Shown: positions 18,594 to 29,869 of the stretch, in pieces
Layout: each line of letters begins with the position of its first letter
Position numbering within the stretch: position 1 is the stretch's first letter
Assembly: GCF_009674825.1 (NCBI RefSeq)
Contig: NZ_WKJH01000003.1
Coordinates: 174,695 to 238,694, forward strand
Length of the DNA stretch: 64,000 nt
From: Maribacter luteus
GTDB lineage: Bacteria > Bacteroidota > Bacteroidia > Flavobacteriales > Flavobacteriaceae
Reading direction: 5' to 3'
Notes under the pieces: generated by a model
The model's input: the letters and a program-made list of their open reading frames with translations, nothing else
Databases searched by the model: none
Told to the model about the DNA's origin: nothing
Made by a program: the position numbers and the translations under genes

Positions 18594-19682
18594 ATGAAGA
18601 AATCGATACTATTTATTTTTGTATTTCTCTCGGCAATTCAATTATCGTTGGGCCAAGAAACCATTGAAGACCAATCAAAGGAATTAGTGCGCTATTTGGA
18701 TAATTGGCATAATGAGGAAACCGGTCTTTGGGAAACCACTTCATGGTGGAATGCTGCAAACATCCTAACTGCCCTTATCAATAATGCCAAGTTGACCAAA
18801 AACACCGATTTTAAGGAAAGTATTGAGGATATTTTCAATAAGACGAAGGAGTTTGAGGTTGAGGCCACGGAAACGAAACCTGCATGGGTCTGCAAGAATT
18901 ACATCAACGAGTTTTATGATGATGAAGGTTGGTGGGCACTTGCTTGGTTAGATGCTTGGGAGTACACCGGGGAAAAAAAGTACTTAGATATGGCCAATAT
19001 CATTTTTAAGGATATCACTACAGGATGGAGCGATACCGGTGGATTATATTGGAAAAAAGAACTGGAGTTCAAAGGATCTATCAGTAATGGCCTTGCCCTA
19101 ACATTGGCCACAAGATTGCATTTGGCCGGTACCAAAGAAGTAAATGGTAAAACAGCGCTACGTTGGGCGATATCCATTTGGGATTGGATGATCAAATCGA
19201 AATTGATAAATAGCAACGGGAACATGCAAGATGGGATTCGGTTTAAAAACGGAAAGGAATCTATTACAGAAAATGTTTGGACCTATAATCAGGGCGTTGT
19301 TCTGACCGGTTTGGTACACCTAAATAAGATAACAGGCGAAAAGCATTATATAAAAAGCGCCCATGACCTTGCCAAGGCAACAGTAAAAAACATGACGAAT
19401 AGCGATTTGGTCTTGGTCGAGAAAAGATGTGAACCGGATAAATGCCGTCCGGATTCCAAACAGTTCAAGGGTGTCTTTATGCGGCATCTTATGTTCTTAA
19501 ATGAACAAAGCCCAAAAAAAATGTATAAACAATTTATCAAAAAGAATGCGAATGCCATATGGAACAAGGCCATGAACAAAGGTAAACAAGACCCTGGCGT
19601 GGTTTGGGATGCGCCTTCGGAGCCAAATGCAGCGACGGTTTCCTCCGCCCTTGATGCATTCAATGCTGCCTTATCACTTTAG
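18594..19682 (+). CDS. Secreted glycoside hydrolase family 76-like protein
   Basis: 362 residues with a signal peptide (MKKSILFIFVFLSAIQLSLGQ). The aspartate pair D109-D110 in YDDEGWWALAWLDAW is the catalytic signature of GH76 alpha-1,6-mannanases, and repeated W-rich helical segments fit the (alpha/alpha)6 fold. It probably acts in the periplasm or outside on alpha-mannan side or main chains. Substrate is not certain, as many flavobacterial members are uncharacterised. It is unrelated to its neighbours' pathway. Confidence 0.75.
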   Translation: MKKSILFIFVFLSAIQLSLGQETIEDQSKELVRYLDNWHNEETGLWETTSWWNAANILTALINNAKLTKNTDFKESIEDIFNKTKEFEVEATETKPAWVCKNYINEFYDDEGWWALAWLDAWEYTGEKKYLDMANIIFKDITTGWSDTGGLYWKKELEFKGSISNGLALTLATRLHLAGTKEVNGKTALRWAISIWDWMIKSKLINSNGNMQDGIRFKNGKESITENVWTYNQGVVLTGLVHLNKITGEKHYIKSAHDLAKATVKNMTNSDLVLVEKRCEPDKCRPDSKQFKGVFMRHLMFLNEQSPKKMYKQFIKKNANAIWNKAMNKGKQDPGVVWDAPSEPNAATVSSALDAFNAALSL

Positions 19683-19832
19683 TATTAAAGTCAATTCGTG
19701 ATGGTGTGGTGGTGTTGTACTTTTTCAGATGACCCAGTGTAAAGGCCATATTTATGAATTCGATAGCATTTTTAACGATTTAGTTTTTTAGGAAATATAA
19801 CAAATGTCAGTTTCAGCAACTTTTTAATAATT

Positions 19833-19840
19833 TACTTTTG
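19833..19840 (+). promoter_or_regulatory. -7 element upstream of the AspT-type transporter
   Basis: TACTTTTG is a full match to TAnnTTTG, 27 bases before the start codon. Position -33 carries TTT instead of TTG. Confidence 0.4.
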
Positions 19841-19867
19841 TCACTTATTTTTTCAAAATAAACCTTC

Positions 19868-21457
19868 ATGCACTTTTTAGACACTACCTACCTCGTTTTA
19901 TTCTTGATCATTTGTATCGGATTCATCATTGGAAACATAAAAGTAAAAGGGATATCATTGGATATTTCCGCCATTATATTCGTCGCCCTTCTTTTTGGAC
20001 ATCTTGGCGTTTCACTTCCGAATATCCTTCAAAAAATAGGATTGATATTGTTTATCTACACCATAGGCTTGCAGGCCGGTCCCGGATTTTTCGATTCTTT
20101 CAGAAAAGATGGGAAGAACTTGATGATCATGGCGACCATAGTAATTATATCCGCCGCCGTTTTGGCCCTACTTGCCATTGTGGTTTTGGATATAGACAAA
20201 TCCATCGCCATTGGTTTAATGGCCGGTGCACTTACAAGTACACCGGGTTTGGCAACGGTAATCGATATAACACATTCACCATTGGCATCTATCGGTTATG
20301 GTATTGCCTACCCATTCGGGGTCATCGGAGTTATCCTGTTCGTTAAACTGTACCCGAAATTTTTAAGAATAAACCTTACCAAAGAAGAAAAAGACTATGA
20401 GGCGAAGGCACTTAGTCATTACGAAACCATTACCAGGGCCAATTTCGTTGTAGAGCACGAAGGGGCCATAAATAAAACCATTGGGGAACTTAGGGTACGC
20501 TCCATGACCAAAGGGGTTATTTCAAGGGTTATGCACGACGGAAAGGCCTTTACCCCTAAGAAAGATACGGTATTACACAAAGGCGATTACGTGCGGGTCG
20601 TAGGAAGCGAAGAATCGCTAAGACGAGTCGAATTATTGATTGGACCAAAATCAGATGTTGAAATTGCCTTTGGAGAGCAATATGTATCCCAATCCTATTT
20701 GATGACCCGAACTGAATTGGTGAATAAATCATTAGGGGAATTGAATTTGAGGGAAAATTTCAATGCCACCATAACCAGAATACGAAGAAGTGGTATAGAT
20801 TTATCACCAAATTCAACCCTAAAATTACAGATCGGGGACAAATTGATGATCTCTAGTGAAAAAGACAATGTTTCCCAGATATCGCAATTGATCGGGAATA
20901 ATAAAAGTGAACTTTCCGACACCAACTTTTTTCCATTGGCATTGGGTATCGTCATCGGTATTTTGGTCGGAGGGGTTTCCATCAATTTTGGTGATACGTT
21001 CAGTTTTAACCTAGGTCTTACAGGAGGTGTTCTGATTGTTGCCATGATATTAGGCCGTGTAGGCAAAACCGGGAATGTTTTATGGATGATGAGTGGCAAT
21101 GCCAATCAACTTCTGAGACAGTTCGGACTAATGCTTTTCTTGGCTGTTGTGGGTACTGAAGCGGGGGCCACATTGGTAGAGACCTATTCGCAATATGGCA
21201 TTAAACTATTCTTGGTCGGTGGCTTAATGACTTTTCTACCCATGCTTTTCGCCGCGATTGTTGCCCGTATCTTTTTCAAAATAAACGCTTTGACCTTATT
21301 AGGAACCATTACGGGATCAATGACAAGTACCCCTGGGTTGGCCGCTGTTGACACAATGACCAAAACAGACGCACCATCCTTAGCCTACGCAACGGTCTAC
21401 CCTATAGCGATGGTACTATTGATTATTTGTACTCAGATTTTAGGGCTATTGTTCTAA
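19868..21457 (+). CDS. AspT/YidE-family transporter with two RCK_C (TrkA-C) domains
   Basis: 529 residues. Two membrane halves (about 1-165 and 355-529) each carry the duplicated family motif TSTPGLA (near residues 126 and 493). Between them are two TrkA-C/RCK_C ligand domains (about 205-285 and 290-370). This is the aspartate:alanine exchanger superfamily, which also includes YidE and YbjL. The substrate is unknown; the duplicated cytosolic domains suggest ligand gating. It is a single-gene unit. Confidence 0.85.
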   Translation: MHFLDTTYLVLFLIICIGFIIGNIKVKGISLDISAIIFVALLFGHLGVSLPNILQKIGLILFIYTIGLQAGPGFFDSFRKDGKNLMIMATIVIISAAVLALLAIVVLDIDKSIAIGLMAGALTSTPGLATVIDITHSPLASIGYGIAYPFGVIGVILFVKLYPKFLRINLTKEEKDYEAKALSHYETITRANFVVEHEGAINKTIGELRVRSMTKGVISRVMHDGKAFTPKKDTVLHKGDYVRVVGSEESLRRVELLIGPKSDVEIAFGEQYVSQSYLMTRTELVNKSLGELNLRENFNATITRIRRSGIDLSPNSTLKLQIGDKLMISSEKDNVSQISQLIGNNKSELSDTNFFPLALGIVIGILVGGVSINFGDTFSFNLGLTGGVLIVAMILGRVGKTGNVLWMMSGNANQLLRQFGLMLFLAVVGTEAGATLVETYSQYGIKLFLVGGLMTFLPMLFAAIVARIFFKINALTLLGTITGSMTSTPGLAAVDTMTKTDAPSLAYATVYPIAMVLLIICTQILGLLF

Positions 21458-21558
21458 TAGTTGGGAATCGGTATTAAAAAGAGCTTTGTAGGCTTCGCTA
21501 GTGACGAACATATGTTTTTAGCCCTTCGGGATTTCGCAATAGCTTGAGGCGAATAAAT

Positions 21559-21798
21559 TTACCTTTTAGTCTTACCCGACAGCTTATCTATATTTTCCTG
21601 GAGTAGGTTGTTATGGTACTCGGCCTTTACTGCTTGCATACAGGAAGCGCAAAGGCAATCGGTATACCTTTCCCTTAAGTATGCACGTTCTTCCTCATTT
21701 AACGTTACCGTGGTGCATTGACATAGTAATATGGAACCCACTTTACATTCGAAGACCGTATTACATCTTTGGCAATTTTTATCCTCGTGTTTATTCAT
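21559..21798 (-). CDS. Cysteine-rich CWC-like zinc-binding protein
   Basis: 79 residues with paired cysteines (CQRC, CKV, LCQC, CLCASC) typical of the small cysteine-rich CWC family. It probably binds one or two zinc ions. It starts inside the last 8 bases of the Dph6-like gene and is co-transcribed with it. Function unknown. Confidence 0.7.
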   Translation of the reverse strand: MNKHEDKNCQRCNTVFECKVGSILLCQCTTVTLNEEERAYLRERYTDCLCASCMQAVKAEYHNNLLQENIDKLSGKTKR

Positions 21799-22495
21799 TC
21801 GTTTCCAAGGGTATTAAATCACAGAACCAAAAACCGTTAGTAGTTTCCCCATTTTTATATTCCCGATACACTTTTTCCCCAACAGTGAATTGAACTGGGT
21901 TTTTAAAATAGGGAGCATCGAAACAAAAGGTATGGAATTCACCGTTTTCACCACAAGGATCGACCCCTTCGGGCAAATCGTTTATAAAATCCTCATCGAT
22001 GATCCTTCCGGCAAACGACTCGTCCAAGACGGCAGCGTTTACGCAGACTACAATGGTCCTGAAACCTTTGCCCAAGAAATCCTGGATCAATTGGGTGGTA
22101 TCTTTTTTCCATAACGGGAAGACAGTTTTAATACCAACTTGCGCTAGTTGTTGCTCACGATACACCCTTAGGTCTTCCAAGAAAATATCGCCAAAACCAG
22201 CATATTCCATTCCCTCAGCTTTTAATTCTTCGACCTTTTGGCCCATCAGTTTTTCATATTCACCATTTGAAGGACTCTCTGGCAACGCCACCCTATGGCT
22301 TGGCAAGCCAATGGACTTAACTTGTTGTTCCAGCATTTCAATCCTTAACCCATGCATGCTGACCCGATTGAAATGTGCATTTACGGTCGTTAGTATACAT
22401 TCAACATTATATCCGGGGTCCTGCAAGAGGTAATGGAGCCCAAGAGCGGCATCTTTACCACTGCTCCAATTCATATAAGTTCTAAGCTTCGTCAT
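21791..22495 (-). CDS. Dph6-like adenine nucleotide alpha hydrolase (ATP pyrophosphatase)
   Basis: 234 residues of the DUF71 family. The PP-loop is WSSGKDAALGLHYL near residue 11, and GFGDIFLEDLRVYRE and PCGENGEFHTF are conserved family segments. Archaeal and eukaryotic relatives are diphthine-ammonia ligases; bacteria lack diphthamide, so the substrate here is unknown. Some bacterial relatives have been linked to cobalamin metabolism, which would fit the neighbouring mutase genes, but that is inference. Confidence 0.8.
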   Translation of the reverse strand: MTKLRTYMNWSSGKDAALGLHYLLQDPGYNVECILTTVNAHFNRVSMHGLRIEMLEQQVKSIGLPSHRVALPESPSNGEYEKLMGQKVEELKAEGMEYAGFGDIFLEDLRVYREQQLAQVGIKTVFPLWKKDTTQLIQDFLGKGFRTIVVCVNAAVLDESFAGRIIDEDFINDLPEGVDPCGENGEFHTFCFDAPYFKNPVQFTVGEKVYREYKNGETTNGFWFCDLIPLETNE

Positions 22496-22569
22496 AAATA
22501 ATTTGGATGGATGACTTTAGGGTTAAAAAATGATAAAGTTAATCAGTAATGTTCATATCCATGAATCAT

Positions 22570-22613
22570 AAAACCACTATCCAATAAAAAATCAGATAGT
22601 GGTTTCTTTTTAT
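22570..22613. terminator. Terminator hairpin after the methylmalonyl-CoA mutase genes
   Basis: A perfect 11-base stem (22571-22581 with 22595-22605) with a 13-base loop. T-rich flanks lie on the plus side and A/T on the other, so it may act in both directions. It lies between the mutase stop (22679) and the Dph6-like start (22495), both on the minus strand. Confidence 0.7.
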
Positions 22614-22678
22614 TTGAGAGCAATTTTCGCCTTAGTAAATGATAGACCTTGACAAAAACCGCTTAAGGAAACAAATCC

Positions 22679-24808
22679 TTATTGCTCTAAATATTTCTCC
22701 ATTATTGTAATGGCAGATTCGGAAATTACGGTACCAGGTCCGAATATGGCAGCTACTTTCCTTTCCAATAAATAGTCATAATCCTGTTCGGGAATTACTC
22801 CACCTGCAAATACCATGATATCAGGTCTTCCAAGTTTTTCCAACTCACCGATCAATTGTGGTATCAATGTTTTGTGCCCTGCAGCCAAACTTGAAGCCCC
22901 TACAAAGTGAACATCGTTCTCAACAGCCTGTTTCGCAACCTCCTCAGGAGTTTGGAACAAAGAGCCCATATCTACATCAAAACCTAAATCCGCAAAACTA
23001 GAGGCAACCACCTTGGCTCCCCTATCATGGCCATCTTGCCCCATTTTAGCAATCATCACCCTTGGGCGACGACCTTCAATTTCGGCAAACTTATCGGCCA
23101 ATTTTTGTGCTTTTTCAAAAGTACTATCGTTATCCACTTCTTTACTGTATACACCACTGATTAATCTAGTATCTGCTTTATGACGACCAAAATGAACCTC
23201 TAAAGCATCTGAAATCTCACCTAAAGTAGCAAAATTCTCGGCAGCCTCAACGGCCAATTCCAATAAATTCCCTTTACCTGTCTCAGCACATTTCGATAAT
23301 GCGGCAAGATTGGCATCAACAACTGATTGATCCCTATTGGCACGTAGTTTTTTAAGACGCTCTATCTGTGAATCACGAACGACCGAGTTATCAACCTCAA
23401 GAATCTCGATATTGGCTTTCTCTTTGGTCCTGAATTTATTCACACCTACCAAGATATCCTGACCAGAATCCAATCGGGCCTGTTTACGGGCCGAGGCTTC
23501 CTCGATACGCATTTTAGGTACCCCGGTCTCGATGGCTTTTGCCATTCCGCCCAGTTCTTCAACTTCTTCAATCAATTTCCAAGCTTTTTTGGCAATCTCC
23601 TGGGTTAGGTACTCTACATAGTAAGAACCGGCCCATGGATCGACCGCTTTGGTCATCTGCGTTTCATCCTGGATATAAATCTGTGTATTACGAGCAATAC
23701 GGGCAGAGAAATCGGTCGGTAAAGCAATAGCTTCATCCAACGCGTTTGTATGTAAGGATTGTGTTCCTCCCAATCCGGCAGCCATAGCTTCGATACATGT
23801 ACGGGCAACGTTGTTGAAAGGATCTTGCTCACTTAAACTCCATCCTGAAGTCTGACTATGCGTACGCAATGCCATTGACTTTGGATTTGTTGGGTTGAAT
23901 GATTTTATGATCTTTGCCCATAGCATACGTGCGGCACGCATTTTGGCGATTTCCATAAAGTGATTCATACCAACCGCCCAGAAGAATGACAAACGAGGAG
24001 CGAATTCATCGATTTTTAAACCGGATTTCAATCCCGTTCTAATATACTCCATTCCATCAGCCAATGTATATGCCAACTCAATATCGGCCGTTGCACCAGC
24101 TTCTTGCATGTGATAACCGGAGATAGAAATTGAGTTGAACTTTGGCATATTCTTAGTGGTGTAATCAAAGATATCACCAATAATTTTCATTGAAGGTAAT
24201 GGTGGGTATATGTATGTATTACGCACCATGAACTCTTTTAAGATATCATTCTGGATCGTCCCGGATAGTTTATCCAAAGAAACCCCTTGTTTTCTCGCTG
24301 CAGCAATATAAAAAGCCATAATGGGCAATACCGCACCGTTCATTGTCATGGAAACCGACATTTTATCCAAAGGAATCTGATCGAACAGGATTTCCATATC
24401 TAAAATAGAATCTATGGCAACCCCGGCCTTACCAACATCACCGGTTACACGGGGGTGATCGGAATCGTACCCACGGTGTGTGGCCAAATCAAAGGCCACA
24501 GAAAGTCCCTTTTGACCTGCAGCCAAGTTTCTTCGATAGAAAGCATTAGATTCCTCAGCAGTTGAGAAACCTGCATACTGGCGGATCGTCCAAGGGCGCA
24601 TGGCATACATTGCACTATAAGGCCCTCTTAAAAAAGGTGGCACACCAGCGGCATACCTTAAATGCTCCGCATCCTTAATATCTTCGGCTGTAAATTGTTT
24701 TTTTACCGGTATTCCTTCAGGAGTATTCCAAACGTCTTGATTCTCTGAAGTAGCAGCCGTTTGCTTAACAGCTGAATTTAATTTTATATCTGAAAAATCT
24801 GGTTTCAT
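22679..24808 (-). CDS. scpA: Methylmalonyl-CoA mutase, catalytic large subunit
   Basis: 709 residues. The N-terminal TIM barrel has [13 protein letters not shown] and [19 protein letters not shown] (shown here in part: [11 protein letters not shown]). The C-terminal cobalamin domain has D-x-H-x-x-G as DGHDRG, with His594 as the cobalt ligand, then GSL and FAGGVIP. It interconverts methylmalonyl-CoA and succinyl-CoA using adenosylcobalamin. The gene follows the small subunit by 5 bases. Also called mutB. Confidence 0.95.
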   Translation of the reverse strand: MKPDFSDIKLNSAVKQTAATSENQDVWNTPEGIPVKKQFTAEDIKDAEHLRYAAGVPPFLRGPYSAMYAMRPWTIRQYAGFSTAEESNAFYRRNLAAGQKGLSVAFDLATHRGYDSDHPRVTGDVGKAGVAIDSILDMEILFDQIPLDKMSVSMTMNGAVLPIMAFYIAAARKQGVSLDKLSGTIQNDILKEFMVRNTYIYPPLPSMKIIGDIFDYTTKNMPKFNSISISGYHMQEAGATADIELAYTLADGMEYIRTGLKSGLKIDEFAPRLSFFWAVGMNHFMEIAKMRAARMLWAKIIKSFNPTNPKSMALRTHSQTSGWSLSEQDPFNNVARTCIEAMAAGLGGTQSLHTNALDEAIALPTDFSARIARNTQIYIQDETQMTKAVDPWAGSYYVEYLTQEIAKKAWKLIEEVEELGGMAKAIETGVPKMRIEEASARKQARLDSGQDILVGVNKFRTKEKANIEILEVDNSVVRDSQIERLKKLRANRDQSVVDANLAALSKCAETGKGNLLELAVEAAENFATLGEISDALEVHFGRHKADTRLISGVYSKEVDNDSTFEKAQKLADKFAEIEGRRPRVMIAKMGQDGHDRGAKVVASSFADLGFDVDMGSLFQTPEEVAKQAVENDVHFVGASSLAAGHKTLIPQLIGELEKLGRPDIMVFAGGVIPEQDYDYLLERKVAAIFGPGTVISESAITIMEKYLEQ

Positions 24809-24813
24809 ACTTC

Positions 24814-26604
24814 TTAAGATTTTAGTGTTTTTTGAACTTTTTCCTGAATACTTGAAAGTGTTACCAGAACATCGGTTCTCATATTTACAATTCCGTCTAA
24901 ACCTGCTTCAGTCAGTTCATCCATATTTTTAGGGGCACCGGCCAACAATAAAACCTTGCTGGTAGTAATGGCCCTAAATGCTTTTATAAAGTCGAGTGCC
25001 GTTTCATCATAATCCTGATCGGAACTACATATAACCACTACGTGCGAATTTGATTTTGCACTTTCCGTAGCAGCAACCGCAGCGCTTTCAAAACTTTCTT
25101 CTTGATGAACGTCAAAACCACTAACACCGATAAAATCGTAAGCAAAAGCAGCTCTAGCCTTACGCATGGTCAAATTACCATAACTTGCCAACTGGACTAT
25201 AGGTCGTACCTTGGTTTGTGCCACCAATTCTTCGGTCTTTCTTCGCATGGCCTCAATTTCCAAAGAAGCCCTTCTTGGAGTCAACAATTTTGGATTATCT
25301 TCCGCACCTCTAGAAAGCAAATCGGATGCAACGCTTTCCATTAAATTGGGATATTTGTTCACCCCGACCATAGGAAGTCTACGCTGACTGATCAATTTTA
25401 ATTTTTGTAAACGGATATCAGCGATTTGTTGTTGGATCGTTTCGTTTTCAAATGCCGCATAAAAACCTCCTGCGGTTTCGATAGCCTTGAACAATTCCAA
25501 AGCTTTTTCCGCAATTTTAGTAGTAACCTCTTCAACATAGTAAGATCCATCTACTGGATTCGTTACTTTACCAAAATAGGATTCTTCCCTTAATATCGTG
25601 GTTATGTTACCCGCTATTCTATTTGAAAACTCTGAGGGCTCTTTAAATTCCTTATCATAAGGATCAATTAAAACGCCATCAACATTACCCAATATTGCGG
25701 ACATGGCCTCTGTGGTAGCGCGCAACATATTCGTATTGGCATCTGTTATTGATTTACTCCAGATAGAAGTTTTTGCCGTAACTGTTTTGTTAACCTCGGC
25801 TACACCATATTTAGCAGCAATTTCGGCCAATAAACTATTAAAGGCCCTAAACTTACCTATCTCAACAAAATACTCTAGACCAATGGCCAATTTAAAGTTC
25901 AAGTTGTTGAATATATCATTGGTATCTACACCTTTTTCAGTTAATTTATCGGTTAGGAAAACCAAAGAATTCAAGGTGTAGGCAATCTCTTGCACTTGGT
26001 TAGCACCTGAATCCAAATATTCAGTTCCCGAAATCGTGATTGCCTTGAAACTTGGGAAATCAGCCGTTAATTTGATCAATTCTGAAACAACTTCAATTTG
26101 ACCTTCATCAAAAGAACCTGTGGTAACATAATCGGAAATTATTCCCGTATCTATATATCCTTTCAAGTCTTTTCCTTTGGCAACCTTCACCAATTCAGCC
26201 GTAAAGTGAACGGCGTTGTCCGCCAACTCAAAAGAAACCGCAATTTCATTTAAATCGATACCATTTAACAGGCTTGCGGCCGAAACATTTCCCTTTACTT
26301 GGAAAATGATTCCGTTCATTCCTTCTTCAACGGCTTTTAAGGCTAACTTATTTCCACTCTCTGCGTTTGCCACGGCAACGCTTCTATAATTAAATAGGGA
26401 TTGGGAATTTTCCCCTGTATTTTTAAGTTGTTCAATTTTGCTATCAGCATTATAACAAGGTTGGATATTGATTCCCGAAAGGTTTTTCCAAACCAGTTTC
26501 TTTTCAAAATCTGCTCCTTTTAAATCTGCCGTCACCCTTTCCATCCACTGCTCGGTAGAAACCGGAGGGAATTCTGAAAAAAGTGATTTATTCTTATCGT
26601 TCAT
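24814..26604 (-). CDS. mutA: Methylmalonyl-CoA mutase small subunit
   Basis: 596 residues, homologous to the large subunit but shorter. In the place of the cobalt-ligand motif it reads [10 protein letters not shown], so D-x-H-x-x-G is lost and the subunit should not bind B12. This is the usual state of the structural subunit of the heterodimer. It heads the two-gene mutase pair and follows the CoA-transferase by 55 bases on the same strand. Confidence 0.92.
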   Translation of the reverse strand: MNDKNKSLFSEFPPVSTEQWMERVTADLKGADFEKKLVWKNLSGINIQPCYNADSKIEQLKNTGENSQSLFNYRSVAVANAESGNKLALKAVEEGMNGIIFQVKGNVSAASLLNGIDLNEIAVSFELADNAVHFTAELVKVAKGKDLKGYIDTGIISDYVTTGSFDEGQIEVVSELIKLTADFPSFKAITISGTEYLDSGANQVQEIAYTLNSLVFLTDKLTEKGVDTNDIFNNLNFKLAIGLEYFVEIGKFRAFNSLLAEIAAKYGVAEVNKTVTAKTSIWSKSITDANTNMLRATTEAMSAILGNVDGVLIDPYDKEFKEPSEFSNRIAGNITTILREESYFGKVTNPVDGSYYVEEVTTKIAEKALELFKAIETAGGFYAAFENETIQQQIADIRLQKLKLISQRRLPMVGVNKYPNLMESVASDLLSRGAEDNPKLLTPRRASLEIEAMRRKTEELVAQTKVRPIVQLASYGNLTMRKARAAFAYDFIGVSGFDVHQEESFESAAVAATESAKSNSHVVVICSSDQDYDETALDFIKAFRAITTSKVLLLAGAPKNMDELTEAGLDGIVNMRTDVLVTLSSIQEKVQKTLKS

Positions 26605-26659
26605 AATATGTGCTATTAGTAATGATATATTAATTTGCTATTCTATATCTTTTAAAAAA

Positions 26660-27946
26660 CTACACCGAAATGGTACTTCCGAATCTTTCGAAGATAGCTT
26701 TATCAAGTTCTTCCCTGCTATCTGGATGTGCAATATCCCTTAGCGCAACGGCCCTTTGTTTCAAGCTTCTTCCGAACAGTTCGGCAACACCATATTCCGT
26801 TGCCACAAAACGTGCATGGGCACGTGTAGTAACAACCCCAGCCCCTGGTTTTAAAGCAGGTACGATTTTAGAGACCCCTTTTAATGTTGTTGAAGTAATT
26901 GCACAGATCGGTTTTCCTCCTTTTGACAATGCCGCACCTCGCATAAAGTCCATTTGCCCACCAACTCCTGAGAACATTCTTGTACCGATTGAATCAGCAC
27001 AGATCTGCCCGGTCAAATCCACTTCAATAGCAGAGTTTATAGCGGTTACCTTAGGGTTTTGACGAATGACCGCTGTATCGTTCACATAAGCGATGTCTTT
27101 CATTTCAATTTCTGGGTTATCATCCATAAAGTCATATAAACGACGTGTACCCATTGCGAAACCTGATACGATTTTATAAGGATTCGTTTTTTTCTGCGAA
27201 CCGTTTACGATACCTTTTTCAACGAGGTCAACGATACCTTCTGAGAACATTTCTGTATGAACCCCTAAGTTCTTGTGATTGTGCAAAAACGTTAAAACGG
27301 CATTAGGAATTCCTCCAATACCCATTTGAAGTGTTGCACCATCCTCTATGATCCCAGCAATATTTTTACCTATGGCTTTTTCTGTTTCAGAAGGATCCAC
27401 AAAGCTCATTTCGTAGATTTCCTCTTCGATTTCAACACAAGCATCAAAGTTTTTAACGTGAATTTGTGCGTCGCCAAAAGTACGTGGCATTAACGGATTG
27501 ATCTGGGCAATTACTTTTTTACCTTGCTCAATTCCAGATAGGACAATATCAACCGAAACCCCTAAGGAGCAGAAACCATGCTTATCTGGAGGGGAAACAT
27601 TGACCATAACGACATCAAGATCCATATACCCTTCCCTGAACAAACTAGGGATATCACTTAAAAAAATAGGAATATAATCAGCGGTATCACCTATTCTTTT
27701 TCGAATATTACCCCCAATAAAGAATGCATTGGTATGAAAGCTTTCCCTATATTCAGGCTCGGTATACCCGCATTCACCTTCAGTATGCAAGTGTACGATT
27801 TCAACATTCCTTAATTCAGGAGCCCTTGCGACCATCGCTTTAATCAAAGCTTGTGGTGTTGCTGAACCACCTTGAATTAATACCCTATTTCCAGATTCTA
27901 TCAATTTTACAGCTTCATCAGCTGACATTACATTCGGAATTTTCAT
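26660..27946 (-). CDS. Acetyl-CoA hydrolase/CoA-transferase family protein (possible succinyl-CoA:propionate/acetate CoA-transferase)
   Basis: 428 residues. The catalytic glutamate region HTEMFSEGIVDL and the GIGGIPNAVL loop are those of the acetyl-CoA hydrolase/4-hydroxybutyrate CoA-transferase family. It lies between the mutase and the decarboxylase operons, so the best guess is exchange of CoA between succinyl-CoA and propionate or acetate, which would close a succinate-propionate cycle. The family does not allow the acyl specificity to be read from sequence. Confidence 0.8.
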   Translation of the reverse strand: MKIPNVMSADEAVKLIESGNRVLIQGGSATPQALIKAMVARAPELRNVEIVHLHTEGECGYTEPEYRESFHTNAFFIGGNIRKRIGDTADYIPIFLSDIPSLFREGYMDLDVVMVNVSPPDKHGFCSLGVSVDIVLSGIEQGKKVIAQINPLMPRTFGDAQIHVKNFDACVEIEEEIYEMSFVDPSETEKAIGKNIAGIIEDGATLQMGIGGIPNAVLTFLHNHKNLGVHTEMFSEGIVDLVEKGIVNGSQKKTNPYKIVSGFAMGTRRLYDFMDDNPEIEMKDIAYVNDTAVIRQNPKVTAINSAIEVDLTGQICADSIGTRMFSGVGGQMDFMRGAALSKGGKPICAITSTTLKGVSKIVPALKPGAGVVTTRAHARFVATEYGVAELFGRSLKQRAVALRDIAHPDSREELDKAIFERFGSTISV

Positions 27947-27990
27947 CTTTCTAATTTTTATATCTAATTATCCAATCTAAATACGTTCAA

Positions 27991-29313
27991 TTATGCTAAG
28001 AAACTCAACAAAATACCTGCTGCGATAGCAGAACCTATAACTCCTGAAACGTTTGGAGCCATGGCATGCATCAACAGATAATTATGCGGGTCTGATTTTA
28101 GCGCCTCGGCATGTACAACCCTAGCACTATCAGGAACTGCCGAAACCCCTGAAGCACCGATCAACGGATTGATCTTATTATCCCCTTTAAGGAATAGGTT
28201 CATGAATTTTGCAAAAAGTAACCCTCCCATAGTGGCAATCACAAATGAAACGGCACCTAGTGTAAAAATCAACATTGAATCCTTGGTGATAAATATATCC
28301 GCTTGTGTTGAGGCACCTACCGTAACACCTAGCAATATAGTAACAATATCGATAAGTTTTGTTCTGGCCGTATCGGCAAGACGTTCTGTTCTACCAGACT
28401 CCTTTAATAAATTACCGAAGAACAACATACCCAATAGTGGTAATGCACTGGGAGAAATAAAAGTAGTCAACAATAGAGCAACTACAGGGAAAATCATTTT
28501 TTCCTTTTGTGTAACTGCCCTTGGTGGTTTCATCCTGATTTTCCTATCCTCTTTATTAACCAACAACCTCATAATAGGTGGTTGAATAACGGGAACCAAG
28601 GCCATATAAGAATAAGCGGCAATGGCAATAGGTCCGATCAGGTTTTTAACAGTTGTTCCATCAGGGAGGATATTGACACCATTCGCCAATTTAGATGACA
28701 AGAATATCGCCGTAGGGCCATCTGCCCCACCAATGATGCCAATTGCACCTGCCTCAGGCAAAGCGAACCCTAGATAAAGCGCACCCAAGAATGTTCCAAA
28801 AACACCGATCTGCGCTGCAGCGCCCAATAACATCAATTTTGGATTGGCGATCAAAGAGGAAAAATCGGTCATTGCCCCGATACCCAAGAAGATCAATGGG
28901 GGATAAATCCCTTTTACCACCCCAAAATAAAGGTAGTTCAATACAGATCCCGTCTCGTAAATACCTGTTTGGTTACCTGCGACAAAGGGGATGTTCCCTA
29001 TAATCACACCAATACCAATCGGAATCAGTAATAATGGCTCATAATCAAATTTAATGCCCAGGTAGATAAATACAATCCCGATCAGGATCATTAATATATG
29101 CCCCCAAGTGGCATTTGCGAATCCTGTATAATTATAGAATTGCTGCATACCGTGCATCGCGTTTTCAAAAACCCCTTCCCCTTGTTCAACGGTAGGTAAT
29201 TGATCCACGGTTGTAATTTCATCTTTAGGATCAGCATCACCACTGAACCCCAATACAGGTCGTATAAAGATCAGTAATGATAGTACTCCGAATATTAAAA
29301 GTATTTTCTTCAT
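27991..29313 (-). CDS. Na+-translocating decarboxylase beta subunit
   Basis: 440 residues from the ATG at 29313, chosen because MKKILLIFGVLSLLIFIRP gives an immediate membrane/signal segment; an upstream ATG at 29370 adds 19 unconserved residues. Nine or so membrane helices, the GGADGPTAIF segment and NVSGVIGSAIAAG are the conserved Na+-channel parts of OadB/MmdB/GcdB. It couples decarboxylation of carboxybiotin to outward Na+ transport. A ~50-residue extra region after the first helix (acidic, PKDEITTVDQLP) is longer than in enterobacterial OadB. Confidence 0.9.
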   Translation of the reverse strand: MKKILLIFGVLSLLIFIRPVLGFSGDADPKDEITTVDQLPTVEQGEGVFENAMHGMQQFYNYTGFANATWGHILMILIGIVFIYLGIKFDYEPLLLIPIGIGVIIGNIPFVAGNQTGIYETGSVLNYLYFGVVKGIYPPLIFLGIGAMTDFSSLIANPKLMLLGAAAQIGVFGTFLGALYLGFALPEAGAIGIIGGADGPTAIFLSSKLANGVNILPDGTTVKNLIGPIAIAAYSYMALVPVIQPPIMRLLVNKEDRKIRMKPPRAVTQKEKMIFPVVALLLTTFISPSALPLLGMLFFGNLLKESGRTERLADTARTKLIDIVTILLGVTVGASTQADIFITKDSMLIFTLGAVSFVIATMGGLLFAKFMNLFLKGDNKINPLIGASGVSAVPDSARVVHAEALKSDPHNYLLMHAMAPNVSGVIGSAIAAGILLSFLA

Positions 29314-29390
29314 TTTATGTTTTTTTGCGAGTATTTGCAAGGCATTGGTTCTGCAAGAAAGCAGGGACAACGCCTACAATTACGAAATTT

Positions 29391-29810
29391 CTACTCAAGT
29401 TCTATCATTACTTCGTTCTGCAATACTTGCTGACCAACATTAACATTCACCGCAGTGACGGTTCCTGCTTTTTCGGAAGCGATGTTGTTTTCCATTTTCA
29501 TGGCCTCTAACACCAATAAACGGTCGCCTACTTTTATGGTATCCCCAACTTTAACATCAAGGGAAAGTACTACTCCCGGAATGGGTGCAACGATCTTTGT
29601 CTTTGATGAACCTGGATTTACCTTTAAAGGCTCTGCAGGTCTTTTTGACGCTGCACGAACCAAAGTAGGTGTTTTGGCTTTTTTGGTTTCCTCCTTCATT
29701 TTTACGGAATAGGAGGTTCCGTTTACTTCCATTTCAATGATATTTCCTTCGTGCGAAAGAATCTTTACATTGTAATTGTTATTCTGGATATTAAAATTAA
29801 AGTGTTTCAT
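29391..29810 (-). CDS. Biotin carrier subunit of the Na+-translocating decarboxylase
   Basis: 139 residues: a ~65-residue N-terminal region, an Ala/Pro/Lys-rich linker and a biotinyl domain with EAMKMENN. It is the counterpart of MmdC, carrying the CO2 from the carboxyltransferase to the membrane beta subunit. It is distinct from the longer carrier gene at 16574-17059, so each carboxylase complex has its own carrier. Confidence 0.88.
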   Translation of the reverse strand: MKHFNFNIQNNNYNVKILSHEGNIIEMEVNGTSYSVKMKEETKKAKTPTLVRAASKRPAEPLKVNPGSSKTKIVAPIPGVVLSLDVKVGDTIKVGDRLLVLEAMKMENNIASEKAGTVTAVNVNVGQQVLQNEVMIELE

Positions 29811-29869
29811 TCTTTTGGTTGTTTCTTGTTACCGGATCTGCTAAAAAATTATACGACAAACCAATATTT